The notes: generated from the letters alone by a model not told the origin. Shown: positions 19,598 through 27,852, numbered from the stretch's first letter. The stretch is DNA of 64,000 bases from Superficieibacter sp. 1612_C1 (GCF_015234305.1 NZ_JADGMI010000002.1:930001-994000), one strand, 5' to 3'. Translations and numbers: made by a program.

Positions 19598-19978
19598 TTA
19601 ATCATCTTGAAACTTAACTCGACCTTTAATGTACTTTTCATACAGCTTATCTAATTCTTTCAGGCGGATGGCAAAAATTCTGAGCATGTTTTGCTGTTCT
19701 TCGCTAGGTAGCTGGCGATAGAGCTCGAGTAAACGCTGCTCGTCAGGTTTCAAACCATCCTTCTCACCTACATCTTCCCCTAGCAACCACGGTACAGAAA
19801 CACCTGCGGCATCAGCAATGGCAAGGGCAGACTCCTTACTAATCTTTCCGGTCCTGAACCAGCCACTAACTGCTTGCTTACTGACATTGGCGATCTTGGC
19901 CATCTCGGTTTTAGAGAAGCCCTTCCTAGTCAGTTCTGTCAGCCTGTCAATGAGGCTTTGATTTAGGTCTTTTTTCAT
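19598..19978 (-). CDS. DicA-like phage repressor without peptidase domain
   Basis: 126 residues from MKKDLNQSL; the ATG at 19978 has no strong ribosome site. A helix-turn-helix (KTEMAKIANVSKQAVSGWFR, residues about 21-40) is followed by a helical C-terminus (KPDEQRLLELYRQLPSEEQQ) resembling E. coli Qin DicA. It ends where LexA-type repressors would carry the S24 self-cleavage domain. It is divergent from the cro-like gene across an operator region, which fits the immunity repressor (CI role). Confidence 0.85.
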   Translation of the reverse strand: MKKDLNQSLIDRLTELTRKGFSKTEMAKIANVSKQAVSGWFRTGKISKESALAIADAAGVSVPWLLGEDVGEKDGLKPDEQRLLELYRQLPSEEQQNMLRIFAIRLKELDKLYEKYIKGRVKFQDD

Positions 19979-19987
19979 ACGCTCATT

Positions 19988-20053
19988 GTAAACAATAGCT
20001 TTACCAGTTGGTAGGCAAGCATTTATTGACTGAATGGTAAATTGGTGCTTTAC
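19988..20053. promoter_or_regulatory. oR/pR operator-promoter region
   Basis: Two 17-bp palindromes, GTAAACAATAGCTTTAC (19988-20004) and GTAAATTGGTGCTTTAC (20037-20053), with a degenerate third (GTAGGCAAGCATTTATT, 20011-20027); the starts are 23 and 26 bp apart. The rightward promoter pR is TTGACT (20026-20031), 17-bp spacer, TTTACT (20049-20054), so the last operator covers the -10. This is the same layout as pL, so one repressor should control both. Confidence 0.75.
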
Positions 20054-20075
20054 TTGCGTCACTTAAGGAGGTCCT

Positions 20076-20291
20076 ATGACTGGTATTGAAAATGCAATCC
20101 GCCAATCTGGTTCAGCAAGCGCGCTGGGCTTGGCCGTTGGCGTCACAAAAATGGCTGTTTCGCTATGGCGGCGCAATGGCGTTCCTGCGGAACGCGTAAT
20201 CCAAGTTTTCAAAGTTACTGGCGTAACCCCACATGAATTGCGCCCCGATCTTTACCCGAACCCTACTGATGGGCTTCCTCAACAGGATTAA
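20076..20291 (+). CDS. Cro/YdaS-like transcriptional regulator
   Basis: 71 residues with a compact helix-turn-helix (SASALGLAVGVTKMAVSLWR, residues 11-30) and the YdaS-type follow-on (GVPAERVIQVFKVTGVTPHE). AAGGAGG precedes the ATG. First gene of the rightward early operon, divergent from the repressor, so it should act as Cro. In Rac the equivalent gene ydaS precedes ydaT, as here. Confidence 0.85.
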   Translation: MTGIENAIRQSGSASALGLAVGVTKMAVSLWRRNGVPAERVIQVFKVTGVTPHELRPDLYPNPTDGLPQQD

Positions 20292-20293
20292 CA

Positions 20294-20857
20294 ATGCAAA
20301 CACTTACTTTTCATGATGATACCAAGGAGCGATCGTCTCCGGTGATATCGAATTATCAAGGGGTTCCGCGCAACAACTGTAAGCTTAATCGCATTCGTGA
20401 AGCGGTTAAGGCCTGGAACCGGGCTACGCCCGGTGCTGCCCAGCTTCATATCTCGCAGATTGTAGCGAAAGAGTGGATAGCGCGCGGCGGGCGGGGGTTG
20501 CTGCTGGCTGGATCTGAGCACAACACCAGGCAGAATTTCTTCCGGATGATTAACGATCCAGGTCCGAAGAACGACAAAAGCCTGGTTCAGCTGATCCCGG
20601 TCATCATCGACGTGATGGCGCTCGATAACGAAGAGGTTGCCAGAAGGTTTGGGCTAATCAGTGGCAAGACAAAAGCTGAGCTTATTGCCGATGCGATTAA
20701 AGAGTGCGCCGAGGCAAAGCGTGCAGTGATGCTGGACGCACCCAGGCACCAGAAGCTTAAAGAGGTCAGTGAAGGGATTGTGTCGATGTTTCGGCTTGAG
20801 CCTGATCTGGCCGGACCGCTTATGGCAATGGTGACAACGATGCTGGGGGCAATATGA
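20294..20857 (+). CDS. ydaT: YdaT-family protein (cII position)
   Basis: 187 residues. The core (QIVAKEWIARGGRGLLL, TRQNFFRMINDP, LVQLIPVIIDVMA) resembles the Rac YdaT domain, described as toxic when overproduced in E. coli and proposed to be a regulator. It lies 2 bp after the YdaS-like gene, where lambda has cII, so it may help decide lysogeny. It has a longer C-terminal helical tail than Rac YdaT. Confidence 0.75.
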   Translation: MQTLTFHDDTKERSSPVISNYQGVPRNNCKLNRIREAVKAWNRATPGAAQLHISQIVAKEWIARGGRGLLLAGSEHNTRQNFFRMINDPGPKNDKSLVQLIPVIIDVMALDNEEVARRFGLISGKTKAELIADAIKECAEAKRAVMLDAPRHQKLKEVSEGIVSMFRLEPDLAGPLMAMVTTMLGAI

Positions 20858-20873
20858 AAGGATTGAAAAGGGT

Positions 20874-20906
20874 GAAAGTCGGTCTGCGCGAACAGAACCG
20901 ACTTTC
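20874..20906 (+). other. Strong inverted repeat between ydaT and the O-like gene
   Basis: Perfect 10-bp stem GAAAGTCGGT/ACCGACTTTC with a 13-nt loop. No T-tract follows, so it is not a simple intrinsic terminator. It may be an RNA structure, a protein site, or part of a short leader ORF (24 codons, from 20854). Confidence 0.6.
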
Positions 20907-20985
20907 GAGTGCAATAACTGCTAGGTGATCGCGAGGTCATTATGACAAACGCTTTTTTAAAATACCAGGCGAAAGGGGCATAGCC

Positions 20986-22017
20986 ATGTCAAATGTCGCT
21001 TACGCCGATTTTGCGGCACGTACTGCCGTCAGGAGCAACAGGATGGAGAACCAGAAGACCGGTTTCATCCCGTTGTACCGGAGTGTACTGAAGCAGCTGT
21101 GGGCGAAAGATGTTTATCTGCGCACGCTGTGGGATAACCTGCTTCTTACCGCTGCGAGGCAGCCTTATACGGCTAACTTTAAAGGCCGCCAGTGGCCTCT
21201 GCAGACCGGACAACTGGTAACCACAACAGCCGATCTGGGGCTGGCACTATGCGACCGAAACGGAGAGCCAGCCAGCCGCCATGCGGTAGAGCGAATGCTC
21301 GCTGTATTCGAAAAAGAAGGGATGATTTCGACAGCAGGCGAGCGCCGAAAAGGGACTGTGATAACCATCACAAATTATGCTCTTTATGCTCAAAAAATAG
21401 ACGATTTACCCGCGCATTACCCCGCGCATATCAGCGAGCATAAGGCCGCGCATAGCAAAGCCAGTAACGGCGCGGCCTCAGACGGTGATGCCGCTCATAA
21501 CCCCGAGCATAAAGGCGCGCATTACCCCGCGCATCATGAACAACAAGGTAATAACAATAATATTAAAAGATCTACGTCCCGGAATTCTGACGAATCCCGA
21601 AACGAGGTTACTGAAAAATTTCTTTCACGCCATCCCGAAGCCGCTGACGGTATCTACACACCATCCGGTAAATCATGGGGAACTGCTGACGATCTCAAAG
21701 CTGCTCAGTGGATTTACGCGCAGCTGCTGCAGGTCAACGCCAGTCTGACCACACCGAAGTGGGTTGAGTGGGCCAATACCATTCGCCTGACACGCATGCA
21801 GGACCACCGCACACATTACGAAATTTGCGAATTACTGCAGTGGGCCAGCAAGGATAAATTCTGGAAACAAAACATCCTGAGTCCGGCCAGCCTGCGCAAG
21901 CAATGGGACGTGCTTAGCACCAAACGCATGCATAGCCGGAGTTCCTCAACCGAGAATCCTGCACCGCAGACGCTCGACTGGAATAACACTGACTGGATCC
22001 ACGAGGTGACCAAATGA
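20986..22017 (+). CDS. Phage replication initiator, O-like, with DnaT-type C-terminal domain
   Basis: 343 residues. The N-terminal part has winged-helix character (residues about 20-135). A low-complexity linker of His-rich 4-residue repeats (PAHY/PAHI/SEHK) is encoded by the iterons. The C-terminal DnaT domain carries WIYAQLLQVN, WVEWANTIRLTRMQDHRTHY and KQNILSPASLRKQWD. It should bind the origin and help load host helicase with the P-like protein encoded next. GAAAGGGG precedes the ATG. It overlaps P by four bases. Confidence 0.85.
   Translation: MSNVAYADFAARTAVRSNRMENQKTGFIPLYRSVLKQLWAKDVYLRTLWDNLLLTAARQPYTANFKGRQWPLQTGQLVTTTADLGLALCDRNGEPASRHAVERMLAVFEKEGMISTAGERRKGTVITITNYALYAQKIDDLPAHYPAHISEHKAAHSKASNGAASDGDAAHNPEHKGAHYPAHHEQQGNNNNIKRSTSRNSDESRNEVTEKFLSRHPEAADGIYTPSGKSWGTADDLKAAQWIYAQLLQVNASLTTPKWVEWANTIRLTRMQDHRTHYEICELLQWASKDKFWKQNILSPASLRKQWDVLSTKRMHSRSSSTENPAPQTLDWNNTDWIHEVTK
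21410..21538. repeat. Replication origin iterons inside the O-like gene
   Basis: Two arrays of four contiguous 12-bp repeats, 21410-21457 and 21491-21538, consensus about CCGCGCATAACC, separated by 33 bp. An AT-rich stretch (21545-21575) follows. This mirrors lambda ori, with iterons in O next to an AT-rich element. Each repeat encodes four residues (x-A/E-H-x). Confidence 0.8.
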
Positions 22018-22709
22018 AAACGTTCGGCGAACAGCTTCAGAACTTTGACCGCGAAAACATGCGGCGTATGGCGCATGGGATGCCAGAAATTCAGGACGAG
22101 CCGCCTGAGGCTGAAATCGAGAAAACAGCCGCAATTTTTAATGCGTTGTTTACCCAGCTCAAGGTCACTTTTCCGGCAGTCATGGCTGCCATCCGTACCC
22201 AGGAAGACCTCAACGAATTCCGGCGGCAATGGCTTCTGGCATTCGGGGAAAACGGGATCACCAGCATTGAGCAGGTGAACGCTGGCATGCGTATCGCGCG
22301 CCGCCAGGAAAAACCGTTCATGCCGTCGCCGGGTCAGTTCGTGGCGTGGTGCCGGGAGGGAAGAGGGCCGCTGGGCATCAGCTCGCAGGACGTCATGGAC
22401 GAGTTCTGGAAGTGGCGCAAGCTGGTCTTCCGCTATCCCACCAGCGAGCAATATCCGTGGTCTCAGCCGGTGATGTATCACATTTGCCTCGAGCTGCGCC
22501 GTCGTGGCGTTGATCGGCAGATGACCGAGAAAGAACTTTTTGCGGAAGCTGGCGAACTGCTCGGAAGCTGGGAGCGACGTGTTGCCAGTGGCAAGCCGAT
22601 CCCGCCCGTTCGCCGCGCGCTGGCCGCTCCAGCGCAGGCGAAAGGGCCAACCCCGGCAGAAATCATGAAAGCTGAGTATGACCGCCGCAAAGCGCAGGGG
22701 AGGATTTAA
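22014..22709 (+). CDS. Replication protein P-like helicase loader
   Basis: 231 residues matching the lambda P family: AAIFNALFTQLKVTFPA, FMPSPGQFVAWCREGRGPLG, YPWSQPVMYHICLELRRRG. P recruits host DnaB helicase to the origin complex. The start lies inside the O-like stop (ATGA). The basic C-terminal tail is family-typical. Confidence 0.9.
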   Translation: MKTFGEQLQNFDRENMRRMAHGMPEIQDEPPEAEIEKTAAIFNALFTQLKVTFPAVMAAIRTQEDLNEFRRQWLLAFGENGITSIEQVNAGMRIARRQEKPFMPSPGQFVAWCREGRGPLGISSQDVMDEFWKWRKLVFRYPTSEQYPWSQPVMYHICLELRRRGVDRQMTEKELFAEAGELLGSWERRVASGKPIPPVRRALAAPAQAKGPTPAEIMKAEYDRRKAQGRI

Positions 22710-22711
22710 GC

Positions 22712-23029
22712 ATGCCAAAAACCAGACGTTACGCATGGGTGCGCGCTGAAATCATGATCATCCGCCAGTGCGCCGGCACCATGACGGCTCTGCAAATCGC
22801 CGTGCTGATTGGACGGACTGACACCGCTGTTCGCTGTAAAGCTGCGGAGTTGGGCGTTTCTCTTCGTCTCCACGGCGATCGCCATCAGTCGGCGCGCTAT
22901 CGCCAGGAAGATATAGAACTGGCGCGCCAGATGCACGCGGCAGGTATTTTCCGACATGACATTGCGGAAAAACTCGAAATGCCTCGTGGTGCGGTAAAGC
23001 AGTTTATCTATTTCGAACGGAGAATCTGA
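22712..23029 (+). CDS. Small DNA-binding-like phage protein
   Basis: 105 residues with two helix-turn-helix-like segments: MTALQIAVLIGRTDTAVRCK near residue 24 and FRHDIAEKLEMPRGAVKQFI near residue 79. Starts 2 bp after P. The tandem arrangement suggests a sequence-specific DNA-binding protein. Function unknown. Confidence 0.65.
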   Translation: MPKTRRYAWVRAEIMIIRQCAGTMTALQIAVLIGRTDTAVRCKAAELGVSLRLHGDRHQSARYRQEDIELARQMHAAGIFRHDIAEKLEMPRGAVKQFIYFERRI

Positions 23030-23043
23030 AGGTGAACGAGACA

Positions 23044-23715
23044 ATGAACAACAAGGAATTAGTTGCCGCAGGCCACGAGTTCGCGCGGCATATGAGCAGC
23101 GACACGCCGATCATCGATATCGCGAAAATGGTGACGCGTCTGGCTTCTCAACTGGACGTTACGACTGCGGCGTTGCGCCAGGCTAACGCACAGCTTGAGT
23201 CGCAATCTATCGAGCTTAAAGCAGCAGTCGCCGCTGAGATTGATTGGGAAAAATCGATGATGCAGGCCGTTGGCGCAGATGGAATTGCCGATGTTGTCAG
23301 CGCGATTGAGAAGCTGAAGACGGGTGGTGCGGCCTTGGTGGCTGAGAACGCGGCGCTGAAATCGGCATTCAATCCCAAAGAAATTCCGGAAGATGCAGTC
23401 GAGGCGTTCACGGAAACCGCCATCATGGATCACGACTGGGATGATACCGGTTCATGGTCATGGGTTGAGAATGACACCGATGTTATTCGCGCTGTACTGG
23501 CTGTAATGGCTTCGCCAGAAACCCCAACCACCGACGCCTTCATCGCAGAGCAGCAGGCTATCGGGGTGGAGAATTTTTCCTCCGACGTTGGCTTGGAATA
23601 CCAGCAATTAGAGCCGGAATTGAAGCCGGGCAGCGCACAGGCAAAAGCACTTAAAAATATTGTTTTTCGTGCCGTGTCTTTCGCCAAAAAACTGCGCGAC
23701 GAGGTGAAGTCATGA
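23044..23715 (+). CDS. Ea22-like early phage protein
   Basis: 223 residues from the ATG at 23044, which has AAGGTG upstream; a GTG at 23032 is possible. Long alpha-helical coiled-coil stretch (residues about 30-110, ALRQANAQLESQSIEL), then an acidic middle (DHDWDDTGSWSW). It resembles Ea22-type accessory proteins of lambdoid phages, which are not essential and whose role is unknown. Confidence 0.6.
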   Translation: MNNKELVAAGHEFARHMSSDTPIIDIAKMVTRLASQLDVTTAALRQANAQLESQSIELKAAVAAEIDWEKSMMQAVGADGIADVVSAIEKLKTGGAALVAENAALKSAFNPKEIPEDAVEAFTETAIMDHDWDDTGSWSWVENDTDVIRAVLAVMASPETPTTDAFIAEQQAIGVENFSSDVGLEYQQLEPELKPGSAQAKALKNIVFRAVSFAKKLRDEVKS

Positions 23716-24056
23716 GCAAGTCACTGAAAGGTCGCTGCATCCGTCGCTGGAAAGTTGAATTTAAATCGGTCTGCGATTCGAAAATAAGCCCCTGGTGGCG
23801 CAAACGTGATTTGAGAGGTTATATCCGCGAATGTGCTCTCACCACTGCCGATTGCATGGTTGAGAGTATGGCAGAGGATAACGCCAGGGTAGATTTTCAG
23901 GGAAGTGAGTTTGGCTGGTCACCTGAGTTCTCTGCCTGGTATGACGAACGGCGCGAGCGTTATCGCAAAGAGGCACTGGACTTTCTGGATGCTGAGGCCA
24001 CCCGCGATGAAATCGATGAAGAGATACAGAACGAGCTGGAGGCATGGAATGACTGA
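23712..24056 (+). CDS. Unknown phage protein (114 residues)
   Basis: Basic N-terminus with aromatic residues (RCIRRWKVEFK), acidic C-terminus (DEIDEEIQNELEAWND). No recognised domain. Overlaps its neighbours by four bases upstream and eight downstream, typical of the packed early operon. Confidence 0.6.
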   Translation: MSKSLKGRCIRRWKVEFKSVCDSKISPWWRKRDLRGYIRECALTTADCMVESMAEDNARVDFQGSEFGWSPEFSAWYDERRERYRKEALDFLDAEATRDEIDEEIQNELEAWND

Positions 24057-24801
24057 ACAAACCATTCTCGACATGTGCTGTGGCAGCCGTATGTTCTGGT
24101 TCGACAAAGAAGATGAGAGGGCTGTTTTCAGCGATATCCGCGCCGAGCAGCACACGTTGTGCGATGGCCGCCGTCTGGTAATCAGCCCGGATGTGATCGC
24201 CGACTTTCGCGCGTTGCCGTTTGCCGATGACACTTTCTCAGTGGCTGTTTTCGATCCGCCGCATCTTGAACGCGTTGGGCCAAATGGCTGGCAGGGTAAA
24301 AAGTACGGAAAACTCAACCGTGATACCTGGCGCGATGATCTGCGTGCTGGCTTCGCTGAAGCGTTCAGAGTTCTGAGGCCTCACGGCGTTTTGATCTTCA
24401 AGTGGAGCGAGGTTCAGATCCCCATTAAAGAAATTCTGGCGCTGACACCTGAAAAACCGGCTGTCTGGCAGCGCACCGGAAAAAATGACAAAACCCACTG
24501 GGTCAGCTTTGTTAAGGGCGGGGACGATAGCGGGCAAAAAGATACTGATTCTCTTCTCCAGTATGCCTCCCATCGCATTATTGAGCTGGAGCGTCTGCTG
24601 CTGGTGGATGTGCCGGAAACTGTCTGGCCTGCCGAAGTGGGGATGGTCTACAGCCAGGTTGAAACCGCCGGGGATCTTCCGGAGCACCACCAGCGCCGCC
24701 TGAAACATCATATTAACCGCATGTGGCTGGAAAAAATGCCGGTACCGGCAATCGTTACTGCCGCCCGTTCGCTGGCCGTTGCCATGGAGAAATACGCGTG
24801 A
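24049..24801 (+). CDS. SAM-dependent methyltransferase with an extra C-terminal domain
   Basis: 250 residues from the ATG at 24049; an open frame continues upstream but overlaps the previous gene. The N-terminal half is a Rossmann methyltransferase typical of lambdoid phages: ILDMCCGSRMFWFD (motif I), FDPPHL (motif IV). Such phage proteins usually end near residue 165. Here another 80 residues follow (DSLLQYASHRIIELERLLL onward), with no break in the frame. The methyl acceptor is unknown; DNA adenine or a small molecule are options. Next to a second methyltransferase. Confidence 0.8.
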   Translation: MTEQTILDMCCGSRMFWFDKEDERAVFSDIRAEQHTLCDGRRLVISPDVIADFRALPFADDTFSVAVFDPPHLERVGPNGWQGKKYGKLNRDTWRDDLRAGFAEAFRVLRPHGVLIFKWSEVQIPIKEILALTPEKPAVWQRTGKNDKTHWVSFVKGGDDSGQKDTDSLLQYASHRIIELERLLLVDVPETVWPAEVGMVYSQVETAGDLPEHHQRRLKHHINRMWLEKMPVPAIVTAARSLAVAMEKYA

Positions 24802-26768
24802 GAGAAATCATTGTTGATAATTTTGCTGGCGGCGGCGGGGCGAGCACAGGGATAGAGCTGGCGATTGGGCGTAGCGTGGATATTGCCATTAATCATGATC
24901 CGAACGCTGTCGCGATGCACAGCACCAACCATCCTGACACCCTGCATTACTGTGAGAGCGTCTATGATATCGACCCGCGAACGGCGACTGCCGGCCGTCC
25001 AGTAGGGCTGGCGTGGTTCTCTCCGGATTGCCGCCACTTCTCGAAGGCAAAAGGCGCAAAGCCGGTCGAGAAGTCCATCAGAGGGCTGGCCTGGATTGTC
25101 ATTCGCTGGGCACTGGCGGTGCGGCCGCGCGTGATGATGCTGGAGAACGTTGAGGAGTTCCGCACCTGGGGACCGCTGCTGGCTGCCGAGATGCGGCCTG
25201 ATCCGGCGCGAGCCGGGGAAACGTTTGAAGCATTTTGTGGGATGCTGTCCGGCGGTATTCCTGTCGGGCATCCGGCCCTGGCGGAATGCTGCGAGTTTCT
25301 GGGTATTGCTGCCGACGGTGAACAGGCGCAGCAGCTGGTGGCAGGGCTGGGTTATGCCGTTGATCACCGCGAATTGCGCGCGTGCGATTATGGCGCACCG
25401 ACCATCAGGAAGCGTTTCTTCATGGTGATGCGCTGCGATGGCGTGCCAGTGACCTGGCCGGAGCCGACGCACGGTGATCCCAAATCCCCGGCGGTGCTAA
25501 ACGGCAAACTGAAATGCTGGCGCACGGCAGCGGAGTGCATTGACTGGTCTATCCCGGCACCGTCCATATTTGACCGCAAAAAGGCCCTTGCAGAAAACAC
25601 CCTCAAACGCATAGCGCGCGGCATTCAACGGTTCGTGCTGGATAGCGCGTCGCCGTTTATCGTGAAGTGCAACCACACCAGCACCAAAACGAGTTACGAC
25701 TGCTTCCGGGGCCAGGCGCTGGCGGAGCCGCTGCAGACAATTACCAAAACGCACGGCTATGCGATCGCGGTACCCCACCTGACTAAGTTCCGTACCGGAG
25801 CTATCGGACAGACTGTTACTGAGCCGGTGCCAACGGTAACCGCTGGTACGTCAGTACGTCCGGGCGGTAACGGTCATGCTCTGGGTATCGTAGAAGCGGC
25901 ACTGGCTCCGTTCATTGCCCGCCAGTTCGGTGCCAGTATCGGCCACCGGGCGGACGAGCCGAACGCCACTATAACGGCGGGTGGCGGCGGTAAATCGCAA
26001 CTCGTCACATCGACCCTGATTCAAATGGGCTATGGTGAGCGCCCGGGGCAGCAGCCGCGCGTGCTGCAGCTTGAAAAGCCTCTAGGAACGGTGACCGCCG
26101 GCGGCGGTAAATTCGGATTGGTGGCCGCAAATCTGGTTAAACATTACGGGGGCAATTACCAGGGTTCTGGTGTGGGCCTGGACGAACCAGCGCATTCGGT
26201 TACGACGGTGGATCATCATGCTCTGCTTACGGCTCATCTGATGTTGAACAATACAGGGCATCCTGGCGGCGCTGTTGATTCTCCATCGCACACAATAACA
26301 ACTGGCAATCATCATGCGGTCGTTGCGTCTCATCTGGTGAAGCTGCGTGGCACCTGCCGGGACGGGCAGCGCACAGACGACCCGATGCCGACTATTACAG
26401 CAGGCGGCCTGCACGTAGGGGAGGTTAAAACCACCCTGGCGGTTGAGGCTTACGACCAGCAGCGCGCAGATCAGACGCTGGCGTTCCTGCGGGAGTATTG
26501 CGGCGCGGACTGCGACGGCCTGGTGACGATCAGCGGCGTAGTTTACCGCATAGTCGATATCGGGATGCGCATGCTCCAGCCGCACGAACTGTATCGTGCA
26601 CAGGGCTTCCCTGATTGGTACATTATCGACCAGGATTATCGTGGGGTGAAGTACGCGAAGGATAAACAGGTAGCCCGGTGCGGAAATGCGGTCCCGCCTC
26701 CGTTCGCCGAAGCCCTGGTGAGGGCTAATCTTCCTGAAATGTGTTTGGCAAAAGATAAGGCTGCTTAA
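24798..26768 (+). CDS. DNA cytosine-5 methyltransferase with a repeat-rich central region
   Basis: 656 residues from a GTG at 24798 that overlaps the preceding stop (GTGA). C5-methyltransferase motifs: I DNFAGGGGASTG, IV SPDCRHFS (catalytic Cys; canonical Pro-Cys is Asp-Cys here), VI LENVEEF, VIII RKRFFMV, X CGNAVPPP. Between VIII and X the target region holds seven copies of a P-x-x-T/S-(I/V)-T unit, 31-45 residues apart (from about residue 308 to 535). It probably protects phage DNA from host restriction; no nuclease partner is seen. Confidence 0.9.
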   Translation: MREIIVDNFAGGGGASTGIELAIGRSVDIAINHDPNAVAMHSTNHPDTLHYCESVYDIDPRTATAGRPVGLAWFSPDCRHFSKAKGAKPVEKSIRGLAWIVIRWALAVRPRVMMLENVEEFRTWGPLLAAEMRPDPARAGETFEAFCGMLSGGIPVGHPALAECCEFLGIAADGEQAQQLVAGLGYAVDHRELRACDYGAPTIRKRFFMVMRCDGVPVTWPEPTHGDPKSPAVLNGKLKCWRTAAECIDWSIPAPSIFDRKKALAENTLKRIARGIQRFVLDSASPFIVKCNHTSTKTSYDCFRGQALAEPLQTITKTHGYAIAVPHLTKFRTGAIGQTVTEPVPTVTAGTSVRPGGNGHALGIVEAALAPFIARQFGASIGHRADEPNATITAGGGGKSQLVTSTLIQMGYGERPGQQPRVLQLEKPLGTVTAGGGKFGLVAANLVKHYGGNYQGSGVGLDEPAHSVTTVDHHALLTAHLMLNNTGHPGGAVDSPSHTITTGNHHAVVASHLVKLRGTCRDGQRTDDPMPTITAGGLHVGEVKTTLAVEAYDQQRADQTLAFLREYCGADCDGLVTISGVVYRIVDIGMRMLQPHELYRAQGFPDWYIIDQDYRGVKYAKDKQVARCGNAVPPPFAEALVRANLPEMCLAKDKAA

Positions 26769-27111
26769 GATGTTATCAAGCCGCCTGAACTGACAAGTAA
26801 CGGCGGCCATAATTGAATGGAAATCACAACCCATTTCTTACGCTTATAAAGTTACGTACTATCAGATTATAAAAATAATAGGAGTGAAGTGATAATTAAT
26901 AAATCGGTTTTGTTTTAATGACGTAATTATGTGGAATTTGATAATAACTCGAATTAATTAATGTGGTTTTTTATTGTAAAGAAAGATAAATAATGAGATT
27001 TAATATTTATTAAAGGTACAATAAGTTTCACTCTTGCTTTCAGCTAATTATGTTTTTCTTACCAAGGTTATACTCAAAAACCGATACTAACACTAATTGA
27101 AAGGGTTTATT
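26769..27111. other. AT-rich gap before the moron block
   Basis: 343 bp, markedly AT-rich, without a credible gene. It probably carries a promoter for the following gene; I could not fix one with confidence. No repeats longer than short A/T runs. Confidence 0.5.
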
Positions 27112-27852
27112 ATGTCAGATTCAATGGTAGTTATAGGAACTCCCGGTAATCCTACATTTGGCGGCAATTTAGTTCTTCCTGGTGGGTTCGGCTCAAATGC
27201 CCCGAATGTCCCCGTTTCAGCTCAATTGGTTGGCGGCGCTCCTTTCCGTACTGTTATGATGCCGGATGGGAAAATTGCAGATGTTGAACAAAGGGAAATG
27301 AGTGAAATTAAGCCTGATACAGACTCTCTTCCTGTAGGAACAAAAGTTGTAATCGAGAATGGAACTCAGCAAGGTTACCATCTTATTTCAGATTACATAC
27401 CTATAGAAAAGACTGAAGAAACAATTACAGTGTTATCAGATCGACATCGCTCTGTCCTTCCAAGAATGATTCTTACGGATGGCACCTACATCAATTTTGA
27501 CAGCTGGCCTCAGCTTTATGCATTTGCCAATAGATCCAAAGAAAAAGGTGATGGCAGCGGACAGAATCATGGTGCCTCTACTCAGGCATATGCAGGCCCA
27601 CTCTCCTGGGGTCCCTGGGTTGATCTTGCTGCTCATACCGGACAGGATGTTTATACGATTAGCTTTGATACAGCTTCGCAGGCTCCTTCAACGTTTGATG
27701 TTCAGATCGAGTATGCAGGTGAAAGCAGTATGGTAACTGTTAATACTATGGGACCTGGCTCCTATAAAGTGACAGATAATAACGGTGCTGGTACTGACCG
27801 CATCAGATTTAAAAGTCATAGTGTCGGTCAGAACATAAGTATACAATATTGA
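27112..27852 (+). CDS. Unknown protein of the moron block (246 residues)
   Basis: ATG at 27112 with GAAAGGG upstream. Glycine/proline-rich N-terminus (VVIGTPGNPTFGGNLVLPGG), a middle region, and a C-terminal stretch of alternating beta-strands (YTISFDTASQAPSTFDVQIE...NISIQY) like a small beta-sandwich. No signal peptide. Low GC, own upstream gap and a terminator downstream mark it as an independent transcription unit (moron). Function unknown; a secreted or surface-binding role is only a guess. Confidence 0.7.
   Translation: MSDSMVVIGTPGNPTFGGNLVLPGGFGSNAPNVPVSAQLVGGAPFRTVMMPDGKIADVEQREMSEIKPDTDSLPVGTKVVIENGTQQGYHLISDYIPIEKTEETITVLSDRHRSVLPRMILTDGTYINFDSWPQLYAFANRSKEKGDGSGQNHGASTQAYAGPLSWGPWVDLAAHTGQDVYTISFDTASQAPSTFDVQIEYAGESSMVTVNTMGPGSYKVTDNNGAGTDRIRFKSHSVGQNISIQY

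Noticed and set aside
20854-20928. 24-codon gene between ydaT and O
   Set aside because: Coupled start but too short and dominated by a hairpin; reported only as a structural observation.
21410-21538. CRISPR-like array in the O gene
   Set aside because: Units are 12 bp and contiguous without spacers, in frame with the O protein; they are origin iterons.
24723-24797. Upstream extension of the cytosine methyltransferase frame
   Set aside because: It lies within the preceding methyltransferase gene, and the motif I region starts right after the GTG at 24798.
24798-26768. Restriction-modification system around the cytosine methyltransferase
   Set aside because: No restriction endonuclease gene is adjacent; neighbours are another methyltransferase and an AT-rich gap, so it is an orphan enzyme.
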